Assembly: GCA_002779055.1 (NCBI GenBank)
Contig: PEXM01000072.1
Location: 1 to 8,355, forward strand
Direction: 5' to 3'
Length of the DNA: 8,355 nt
DNA from: Elusimicrobia bacterium CG08_land_8_20_14_0_20_44_26
Lineage (GTDB): Bacteria > CG03
This document shows, piece after piece, positions 1-5,648 of the stretch. Under the pieces are notes generated by a model. The model worked only from the letters and a program-made list of their open reading frames with translations. It had not been told where the DNA came from and did no database searches. Numbering within the stretch: the stretch's first letter is position 1; each line of letters opens with the position of its first letter. The position numbers and the translations under genes were made by a program.

Positions 1-144
1 ATCGAATACGGCAAAATAGTAAAAGAACTTTAACCGGAAGTTATAATTCTTGAGACCGCGGCGAAGACAAAAGAACAGATACGCGACAGAAATGCGATTG
101 TGGCGGATGAAATGAAATACGTGAGAAGGTGCCTTGATTTATGA
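1..144 (+). pseudogene. C-terminal end of an upstream gene, interrupted by an in-frame TAA
   Basis: The frame starting at base 1 reads IEYGKIVKEL, meets TAA at 31-33, then continues in the same frame for 36 codons (PEVIILETAAKTKEQ and onward) to a TGA at 142-144. The part after the stop looks like real protein: a hydrophobic strand (EVIIL) followed by a charged helix ending RRCLDL. Its TGA overlaps the next gene's ATG by four bases, the same junction used between most genes here. No ATG follows the TAA until 112, so the second part has no good start of its own. Either the gene truly ends at 33 and the rest is a spacer, or a nonsense mutation or sequencing error (a lysine codon would fit) has split a longer gene. 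I do not recognise the family from so short a tail. Confidence 0.45.
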
Positions 145-752
145 AAGATTACGTATTTCTGCTCGGGCGGCCCGGCTGCGGGAAGTCGTTCGTGTATGAA
201 AACATATTGAAAGGACTGAAAATTAAAGTCAGGCGTCTTGACGATTTCCCCGTGCTCAAAGAACTTCTTGATAAAGATAAGGAATTCAAAAGACACCTCA
301 TGAAAGAAGGCGGATTTGAAGTGACGGACTTTACGATTGTGGATGAGGCGCTGCGCGTGATTGACGGAATGCTCCCCGCCGTGCGCGCGGAAAACGACAT
401 TGTTTTCGTTGAATTCGCCAGAGACAGTTATTTATCCGCCTTCAAAAATTTTTCCGCCGAGACCTTCAAAACGTCGCTCCTCGTCTACATATTCTGTCCT
501 TTTGACGTGTGCCTCGCAAGAAACAGGAAAAGATTTGAGGATAAAAAGGGCAACGCTCTGGACGACCATATCGTGCCGACGGATCTCATGATGAGTTATT
601 ACAAAAACGATGATATAGAAAAAATATATCTTGAAAATAAAGCAGAACTCCGCGAGTTTATGCCGGCCGATTATTTTGTGCTGGACAACTCAAAAAATTC
701 GGTTGATTATAACTTCTCGCGGTTTGACGCTTTAATGAAGAAAATTAAATGA
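141..752 (+). CDS. P-loop nucleoside/nucleotide kinase-like protein (paralogue A)
   Basis: This is a 203-residue cytoplasmic protein with a Walker A loop GRPGCGKS at residues 9-16 directly after the first strand, as in small nucleotide and nucleoside kinases. Further blocks are RLDDFPVLKE (32-41), EGGFE (56-60), a strand ending VEFAR (90-94) where the glutamate may act as the Walker B acid, DVCLARNRKR (122-131) resembling the arginine-rich lid of P-loop kinases, and DDHIVP followed by YYKNDD (141-158). All these blocks recur in the protein at 5037-5648, so the two are paralogues. The lid and VP-type motif recall AAA_33 and polynucleotide-kinase-like enzymes, but the substrate cannot be read. 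The ATG at 141 overlaps the upstream TGA, and its own TGA overlaps the next ATG (749-752), so it is probably translated together with the DHH phosphoesterase. A general P-loop NTPase rather than a kinase remains possible. Confidence 0.85.
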   Translation: MKDYVFLLGRPGCGKSFVYENILKGLKIKVRRLDDFPVLKELLDKDKEFKRHLMKEGGFEVTDFTIVDEALRVIDGMLPAVRAENDIVFVEFARDSYLSAFKNFSAETFKTSLLVYIFCPFDVCLARNRKRFEDKKGNALDDHIVPTDLMMSYYKNDDIEKIYLENKAELREFMPADYFVLDNSKNSVDYNFSRFDALMKKIK

Positions 753-2017
753 CTTACACGCAATTCGTAGAAAAAGAAGCCGCGCGTATAGGGCTGGATA
801 GTATAGCCGAAAGAATAGAAAAGAATAAAGGCCGTTCGGCTCTCCTCTATTGTCATGACGACCCTGACGGCATCGCCTCGGGAATAATTCTCAAGCGCCT
901 CCTCAAAAAGAAAAAAGTGGGCGTAATACTTATGATTCCGACGAATATGGAACTTCCCAAAAAACGTCTCGTGGATGATTTAAGAAAGAATCCCGTGGAT
1001 ATGGTCTTTGTTTTAGATAAAGCGACAATGGGTTATTACGACGATTACGCGGATATTCATAACGGAATAATAGTGATAGACCATCATCCGCTCCTCGGGG
1101 AGCCCTTAAAAAGAATTACCGTTTCCAATCCCGTGCTTGATGAATACCGCAGGTGTTCCGCGAGTTTTGTTCTGCACATTCTCGCATCGAAGTGCGGCGA
1201 AGCCCATGAAGCGGAGGACATTGCATCGCTCGTGGGTCTTATGGGTGACTGGGCGATAGAGCCCGCCACGGATGATATTTCCGATTACGTAGAACCTTTT
1301 TATGAGAGTGTAAAAGGCCGTTACGGATGGCTTCTTGAAAAGATAAAGTCCCGTCCGACAATGTTTGATGTAAAACAGAGAAAAAAAACAACTCTTCTTA
1401 GTCAGATGACGGAGATTATTTTTGCTTTGGGCGGCGGAGGGTTCCAGTATTTTTATAACGACAGGGATGAGACCCTTAGGGAAATTACCGACGGGAGTTT
1501 CGCTCTGAGAAATTTGGAAGCGTATCTCGAAAAACCGTCAAAATTTGAAAGTGAAAATGATTTTCTTGAGCATCTGCCTGAAAAGGAGCGCGCTAAAAAA
1601 ATGTTCGCTTATTATAAGGAAGATTGGGAATGCACTGCATCTAAGATGAGAGACGCAAAACTCGTAAAGACATCTGACAATACCGACATTTTCGTGTTTG
1701 CAGGAGAAAATGTGAAGCTTATGCCTATGGTGGGGAGCGTTGAGCTTTACACTCTTCCCGCCAAAAGCGAGGATTCTCTTTTTATTATGATTTCAGATAA
1801 GGGCACGAAGGGTTTTCATTTTTCTTTCAGGTCAAAGAAGGGTCTCATCCACTGCGGGAATTTTGCGCACAATCTCGCCGTTTCCTTTCAGGAAAGATAC
1901 GGCCTAGACAACGCCGCGGGAGGCGGTCACCCGTGTGCGGCGGAATGCCGGTTGATTAAAAATTTTCCGGCGGATGAAATTATGAATGAGTTTGAAAAAA
2001 AACTCGCAGAAATATAG
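749..2017 (+). CDS. DHH family phosphoesterase (RecJ/NrnA-like)
   Basis: This 422-residue protein has the ordered metal-binding motifs of the DHH superfamily. They are CHDDPDGIAS (35-44, with H36, D38 and D40), the isolated aspartate in FVLDKA (D90), the name-giving DHH triad in VIDHHP (111-113), and GLMGDWA (D167). The C-terminal part has the DHHA1-type substrate motif GGGHPCAAE beginning at residue 391. Family members are manganese-dependent enzymes that remove 5' nucleotides from single-stranded DNA or short RNA, or dephosphorylate pAp or cyclic dinucleotides. The length is greater than typical NrnA and short of bacterial RecJ, with a charged linker (about 180-330) between the two domains. 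No membrane segment is evident, so it should be cytoplasmic. It starts inside the stop of the kinase-like gene and ends with TAG just before the repeat region. Its neighbours suggest a nucleotide-scavenging role rather than DNA repair, but that is inference. Confidence 0.9.
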   Translation: MTYTQFVEKEAARIGLDSIAERIEKNKGRSALLYCHDDPDGIASGIILKRLLKKKKVGVILMIPTNMELPKKRLVDDLRKNPVDMVFVLDKATMGYYDDYADIHNGIIVIDHHPLLGEPLKRITVSNPVLDEYRRCSASFVLHILASKCGEAHEAEDIASLVGLMGDWAIEPATDDISDYVEPFYESVKGRYGWLLEKIKSRPTMFDVKQRKKTTLLSQMTEIIFALGGGGFQYFYNDRDETLREITDGSFALRNLEAYLEKPSKFESENDFLEHLPEKERAKKMFAYYKEDWECTASKMRDAKLVKTSDNTDIFVFAGENVKLMPMVGSVELYTLPAKSEDSLFIMISDKGTKGFHFSFRSKKGLIHCGNFAHNLAVSFQERYGLDNAAGGGHPCAAECRLIKNFPADEIMNEFEKKLAEI

Positions 2018-2030
2018 TTCCTTATATCTT

Positions 2031-2093
2031 CCCCCTTTGGAAAAGCGGTTCTCCCCTTTGAAAAAGGATTTCCCCTCTTTGAAAAAGAGGGGC
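2031..2093 (+). repeat. Three tandem 21-bp palindromic units
   Basis: Three units start at 2031, 2052 and 2073. Each has a C-run, TTT, a GAA or GGA loop, AAAG and, variably, G's. The loop centres lie at 2040, 2061 and 2082, so the period is exactly 21 bp. The third unit forms a perfect 9-bp stem (CCCCTCTTT with AAAGAGGGG) closed by GAA at 2072-2092. The second keeps a 5-bp stem (2055-2067). The first keeps CTTT/AAAG plus two outer pairs around one mismatch. They lie directly after the DHH stop codon. The last stem could slow transcription, but only G-rich sequence and no T-run follows it, so it is not a standard terminator. Confidence 0.8.
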
Positions 2094-2223
2094 CAGGGGA
2101 GATTTGTAGGGAGTCAGAGGGGATTTGGGGACAAGAGGGGGATTTTTGGGCCAGGGGAGATTTGTAGGGAGTAAGAGGGGATTTGGGAGTCAGAGGGGAT
2201 TTGGGGATTTGAGGGGGATTTTT
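2091..2223 (+). repeat. G-rich direct repeats in the intergenic spacer
   Basis: A 39-bp block at 2091-2129 returns at 2149-2187 with one difference (C at 2115, A at 2173). A third, partial copy at 2187-2207 matches 2111-2131 exactly over 21 bp. The tail GAGGGGGATTTTT at 2135-2147 recurs at 2211-2223. The core theme is GAGGGGATTTGGGG. Interspersed C/G-rich intergenic repeats of this general look occur in many uncultured bacteria, so this is probably a local expansion of a genome-wide repeat. No transposase, and no protein-like frame that I would trust, lies within it. Confidence 0.8.
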
Positions 2224-2239
2224 CCGATTTATTCGGTTT

Positions 2240-2252
2240 GGGGGGGGAATTG
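2240..2252 (+). promoter_or_regulatory. Ribosome binding region of the phosphorylase gene (eight-G run)
   Basis: Eight consecutive G's (2240-2247) followed by AATTG precede the ATG at 2253. The run can pair with the CCUCC end of 16S rRNA only through its G's, so it is an unusual Shine-Dalgarno sequence. It lies at the end of the G-rich repeats, and its access could depend on how that leader RNA folds. No convincing -35/-10 pair was found in 2018-2240. Confidence 0.45.
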
Positions 2253-3131
2253 ATGAAAGACGTTAAAACCGCGGTTTTAGGGGGGAGCGGTCTTTATGAT
2301 ATTGAAGGTCTTGAAGACATTGAAGAAATAGATATTGCGACGCCTTACGGGAAACCGTCGGATAACATAATTTGCGGAAGTTTGTCGGGTGTGAGAATCG
2401 CTTTTCTGCCGAGGCACGGGAGGGGGCACAGAATACTGCCCACCGAGGTGAATTCGCGCGCGAATATTTACGCTCTTAAATCAATCGGGGTGGAAAGGAT
2501 TATTTCGGTCTCCGCCTGCGGGTCGCTCGCCGAAGAATACGCTCCGACCGATATTGTCATTCCCGACCAGATATTTGACAACACCAAGCAACGCGGCAGA
2601 AACACTTTTTTCGGGAACGGCATTGTCGCTCACGTGGCGTTCGCAAAACCGTTCTGCGGCGAGCTTTCTAAAATTCTGTTTGAAGCCGTAAAAGAAACCG
2701 GGGCAAAAGTTCATTCAGGCGGAATGTTTGTCAACATAGAAGGTCCGCGTTTTTCAACAAAAGCGGAATCCAAATTCTACAGATTTATGGGCGGCAACAT
2801 TGTGGGTATGACAGCGATGCCCGAGGCTTTTCTCGCGCGCGAGGCCGAAATCTGCTACGCCACGATGGCGCATGTGACGGATTATGATGTGTGGAAAGAA
2901 GGTGAGGAAGTGAGCACCGAAAAAGTCATTGCGAATTTTAATAAAAACATTGCCTTAGCAAAGGATGCGATAAGGAAAATTATACCAAAACTCGGGGAAA
3001 GAACATGCGAGTGCTCATCGGCCCTCGCAAACGCCATTATGACCGCGCCGGAATTTATTACGGACTCGCACAGAAAGAAGCTCGGCGTTATTGCCGAAAA
3101 ATACCTTTGCCCGGCTACGAAGGAAAAATGA
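2253..3131 (+). CDS. mtnP: S-methyl-5'-thioadenosine phosphorylase (purine nucleoside phosphorylase family)
   Basis: This enzyme splits 5'-methylthioadenosine with phosphate into adenine and 5-methylthioribose 1-phosphate; relatives also accept 5'-deoxyadenosine or adenosine. The 292-residue protein is full length for the family. Signatures are GGSGLYDI (10-17), PRHGRGHRILPTEVN (53-67), SACGSL (87-92), EGPRFSTKAES (163-173) and GMTAMPEAFLAREAE (185-199). VTDYDVW (208-214) contains the Asp210/Asp212 pair that in characterised MTAPs selects adenine, where guanine/hypoxanthine-type PNPs carry Asn. His127 aligns with the His137 that in human MTAP reaches the 5' side of the ribose. Ser87 replaces the phosphate-binding Thr93 of human MTAP, a conservative change. 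A TTG at 2238 would add five residues, but the ATG at 2253 fits the family N-terminus. The stop overlaps the next start (3128-3131). Confidence 0.93.
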   Translation: MKDVKTAVLGGSGLYDIEGLEDIEEIDIATPYGKPSDNIICGSLSGVRIAFLPRHGRGHRILPTEVNSRANIYALKSIGVERIISVSACGSLAEEYAPTDIVIPDQIFDNTKQRGRNTFFGNGIVAHVAFAKPFCGELSKILFEAVKETGAKVHSGGMFVNIEGPRFSTKAESKFYRFMGGNIVGMTAMPEAFLAREAEICYATMAHVTDYDVWKEGEEVSTEKVIANFNKNIALAKDAIRKIIPKLGERTCECSSALANAIMTAPEFITDSHRKKLGVIAEKYLCPATKEK

Positions 3132-4042
3132 CTAACCGCGTTGTTATTGTAGGGTCTGTCGCAAAGGACTCAATTGAAACGCCTTTCGGACGCGTGGCAA
3201 ACACTGTCGGCGGTTCCTGCGTTTATTCTTCAATTGCCGCCTCTTTTTTTGCTCCCGCGGCGGTTATAGGCGTGGTGGGCGAGGACTTTCCGAAAGCGTT
3301 TCTTAAAAAAATGTCAGCGAGGGGCATTGACGTTAAAGGCATAAAAATTGCAGAAGGAAAAACTTTTTTCTGGAGAGGAAAATATTCATCGGATTTGAAT
3401 ACCGCCGAAACGCTTGAAACTCAACTTAATGTTTTCGGGAATTTTTCGCCGGAAATTCCCGCAGAGTATCTTCCTGAAAAATATTTGTTCCTCGCCAACA
3501 TTGACCCCGAACTTCAGATAAAAGTGCTTGAAAAAATGAAAACATCCGGGAAATGCCGCTTTGCGGCGGGGGACACGATGAATTTCTGGATAGGCGGCAA
3601 AAAAAAGAAACTGGAAAAACTTTTTTCCCATCTTGAAGCGCTCTTGATAAACGAAGCGGAAATCAGGCAGTTCACGGGCGAGCACAACATCATTAAGGCG
3701 GTAAAAAGAATTTTGGCGCTTGGCGTCAAAGTCGTTGTCGTCAAGAAAGGGGAGTACGGAGCGGCATGCTTTATGAAAAACAGGATGTTTTTTCTACCGG
3801 CGTATCCTCTTCGCAATGCCGTTGACCCAACGGGAGCGGGAGACAGTTTCGCGGGCGCATTTATGGGGTTTCTCGCGGGGAACGGTGAAACAAACTGGGA
3901 CAATATTAAAAAAGCGGCCGTTTATGGAGCCGTTGTCTCTTCTTTCACGGTCTCGGGTTTCGGGGTGAGCCGACTGATGACGCTTACAAAAAAAGAACTT
4001 GCTAAAAGGTATGCGGATTTTGTAAATCTTATTCGCATTTGA
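3128..4042 (+). CDS. PfkB family carbohydrate/nucleoside kinase
   Basis: This is a 304-residue ribokinase-fold enzyme that transfers phosphate from ATP (ADP in some members) to a sugar or nucleoside hydroxyl. Visible motifs are the N-terminal di-glycine substrate segment VGGSCVYSS (27-35), GVVGEDFP (48-55), the NEAE motif (175-178) used in metal/phosphate binding, KKGEYG (206-211), and the C-terminal PfkB signature DPTGAGDSFAGAF (233-245) with Asp239 as catalytic base. The start is ATG 3128, four bases inside the phosphorylase stop and three bases after AAGGA. An upstream ATG at 3005 in the same frame would add 41 residues lying wholly inside the phosphorylase gene, unlike any PfkB N-terminus. 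Because of the coupling, a substrate derived from the phosphorolysis product (ribose, 5-deoxyribose or their 1-phosphates) or adenosine itself is plausible. Sequence alone does not decide. Confidence 0.88.
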   Translation: MTNRVVIVGSVAKDSIETPFGRVANTVGGSCVYSSIAASFFAPAAVIGVVGEDFPKAFLKKMSARGIDVKGIKIAEGKTFFWRGKYSSDLNTAETLETQLNVFGNFSPEIPAEYLPEKYLFLANIDPELQIKVLEKMKTSGKCRFAAGDTMNFWIGGKKKKLEKLFSHLEALLINEAEIRQFTGEHNIIKAVKRILALGVKVVVVKKGEYGAACFMKNRMFFLPAYPLRNAVDPTGAGDSFAGAFMGFLAGNGETNWDNIKKAAVYGAVVSSFTVSGFGVSRLMTLTKKELAKRYADFVNLIRI

Positions 4043-4056
4043 ATGGGAAATAAAAT

Positions 4057-5040
4057 ATGCAATTAGGAAGAAATTTCACAAATATGCTGGAGACGACATA
4101 TCTCTCGGATGAAGAAAAGCAGAATCTTAAAAATGGCAAACTGACCGTGCCGGATATGGACGCGACAGTTCAGGTTAAATCAAAGAGAGATATCACAAAT
4201 CAGATAGATGTAATAAGAGAACTCGGTCTGAACCATTTGGAACTTGACGGCGGCGTGCCGAACCCTTTTCTTGAAATGTCCGATGGCGAGATTGAAAAAA
4301 TAAAGAAATACGCCGCGGAAAAAAATGTGACGATTTCCGTGCATCTTCCCTACACATTCGTTGCAGCGAGCATAGCCACGTTTCAGGAAGAAGACCGCGA
4401 GGTTGCCTGCACTCTGATGAAAAGATATATAGATTTTGCCGCGAAGATAGACGCCAAAATAATAAATATGCATCCCGGGAGCGTCCCATTTTATCAGGCG
4501 GTGGGGAAATATCTTGAAATGGTAAATGGGAATCTCGTCAAAAGTATAAACGAACTCTGCGAGTATTGCGACAGATACGGCATTGTGACGCATGTGGAGA
4601 ATAACACGGCTTTCGATATTATAGGAGTGGAAAATGACGAGATGCTTGAAATAATAGACAGGGTACGGAGAAACGGTTTTGACCTCAAATACTGTTTTGA
4701 CATAGGTCATTGGTTCACGCGGGCTCTGCCGCAATTCGGGAAAAAACCGCTGCGGGAACCGCCGGAAAAAATCCTCGAGGAAATCCCGACGGAACTGCTG
4801 TGTGAAGTGCATCTCAATGATTTCATAATTAATGGAACTGAATTTCAATTTCATCCGCCTCTCCACAGAGAGCTTGGTTTTCTTAAAAAACGAAACCTCA
4901 AAAACCTGGCGCGTATTTTCAGGGAAAAAGGCGTAAAGGTGATTGTTGTCGAGACCGCCGTGAGGGAATTGAAGGACCTTTTGAAAAGCATGGAAATATT
5001 GAAAGAGGAGTCGGAGTATTTAGGAGAAATATTTTTGTGA
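4057..5040 (+). CDS. Xylose isomerase-like TIM barrel protein (sugar phosphate isomerase/AP endonuclease 2 superfamily)
   Basis: This 327-residue protein has the strand-end motifs of the superfamily: LELDGG (61-66), ISVHLPYT (93-100), NMHPGS (137-142), HVENN (179-183), CFDIGH (213-218), EVHLND (250-255) and VVETA (297-301). Glu181, Asp215, His252 and Glu299 are the likely divalent-metal ligands, with His139, His218 and His266 nearby. The family includes sugar isomerases and epimerases, inosose dehydratases and endonuclease IV. No DNA-binding loop is obvious and the metabolic context favours a sugar substrate. About 40 residues precede the first barrel strand, a modest extension of unknown role. 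The start at 4057 follows GGGA at 4045-4048. ATG 4084, after AGGAAG at 4066, is an alternative that would drop nine residues. It follows the PfkB stop by 14 bases, and its TGA overlaps the next gene's GTG start. Confidence 0.8.
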   Translation: MQLGRNFTNMLETTYLSDEEKQNLKNGKLTVPDMDATVQVKSKRDITNQIDVIRELGLNHLELDGGVPNPFLEMSDGEIEKIKKYAAEKNVTISVHLPYTFVAASIATFQEEDREVACTLMKRYIDFAAKIDAKIINMHPGSVPFYQAVGKYLEMVNGNLVKSINELCEYCDRYGIVTHVENNTAFDIIGVENDEMLEIIDRVRRNGFDLKYCFDIGHWFTRALPQFGKKPLREPPEKILEEIPTELLCEVHLNDFIINGTEFQFHPPLHRELGFLKKRNLKNLARIFREKGVKVIVVETAVRELKDLLKSMEILKEESEYLGEIFL

Positions 5041-5648
5041 AAAATATTTTTTTGTTCGGAAGACCGGGCTGCGGGAAAAGCGTCGTTTTCAGAAAAATCA
5101 ATGAGCTTCTTAATAAGAGAAGCCCTGCGGTGAAATTTGACAGGATTGACGATTTTCCCATATTAAAGGAGATGCACGAAGGGGATGAGGCATCCGGCAG
5201 GACGGACAGGTTTGTGTCGACGGACGACGGGGGTTTTAAAATAATAGACCCGAACGTGTGGGATGAAATGCTCGTCGGTCTCAATAAAAAAGCTGAGCGA
5301 TATCAGAAAAAAAATGGAATACTGGCTATTGAATTCTCCCGCCCGAATTATCTTCATGCGCTCACTCTTTTCAGCGCCAATATACTTAAAAATTCCGTGG
5401 CGATTTATGTTGACGCTTCATTTGACACTTGCATAACGAGGAACGAGGAAAGAACAAAACGGGCGGTTGAAGAGGGGATTGACGCACATTTTGTTTCAAA
5501 AAAAGAAATGGAGGAAACTTACAAGGATGATGACAGGGAAGCCCTTAAAACCGCCTCGCCCGTGCCTGTATTCATTATAGACAACGGTGATTGCGCAACG
5601 CTCACTGATATTGAAAAACTCCTCAGACCAATTGTAGAAAAATTATGA
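5037..5648 (+). CDS. P-loop nucleoside/nucleotide kinase-like protein (paralogue B)
   Basis: This 203-residue protein is paralogous to the one at 141-752, with the same blocks in the same order. They are Walker A GRPGCGKS (8-15), RIDDFPILKE (36-45), DGGFK (64-68), AIEFSR (97-102), a lid-like DTCITRNEER (130-139), a D-x-H-x-V segment (149-153) and YKDDD (162-166). The middle region differs most: here residues 46-63 are polar and hold an insertion relative to A, and the C-terminal tail is shortened to compensate. The start is GTG 5037, overlapping the TIM barrel stop as GTGA, with AGGAG at 5022-5026. The stop overlaps the adenosine deaminase ATG (5645-5648). Tight coupling to the deaminase hints at a nucleoside or nucleotide substrate, but no family of known specificity is recognisable. 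An NTPase with another role is possible. Confidence 0.85.
   Translation: MKNIFLFGRPGCGKSVVFRKINELLNKRSPAVKFDRIDDFPILKEMHEGDEASGRTDRFVSTDDGGFKIIDPNVWDEMLVGLNKKAERYQKKNGILAIEFSRPNYLHALTLFSANILKNSVAIYVDASFDTCITRNEERTKRAVEEGIDAHFVSKKEMEETYKDDDREALKTASPVPVFIIDNGDCATLTDIEKLLRPIVEKL

Noticed and set aside
2072..2092. Rho-independent terminator after the DHH gene
   Set aside because: The 9-bp stem is strong, but it is followed by GCCAGGGG rather than a T-run; it is kept as a repeat-derived hairpin.
1986..2174. Open + frame of 62 codons starting inside the DHH gene and running through the repeats
   Set aside because: Its start lies in another frame of the DHH gene and its tail is translated repeat DNA rich in Gly, Lys and Arg; there is no ribosome binding site or protein-like pattern.
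2031..2223. CRISPR array
   Set aside because: Repeat units are of mixed length and spaced without unique, equal-sized spacers, and no cas gene is nearby.
2238..2252. TTG start five codons upstream for the phosphorylase
   Set aside because: It would translate the G-run that more likely serves as ribosome binding site, and ATG 2253 matches the family start.
3005..3127. Upstream ATG that would extend the PfkB kinase by 41 residues
   Set aside because: The extension lies inside the phosphorylase gene and is unlike PfkB N-termini, whereas ATG 3128 gives the usual short lead into the first strand and an ATGA overlap.
3514..3903. 129-codon open frame on the - strand
   Set aside because: It is antisense to the PfkB catalytic region and has no independent support.
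4180..4866. 228-codon open frame on the - strand
   Set aside because: It lies fully opposite the TIM barrel gene, whose motifs are clear, and its translation shows no domain or sensible composition.
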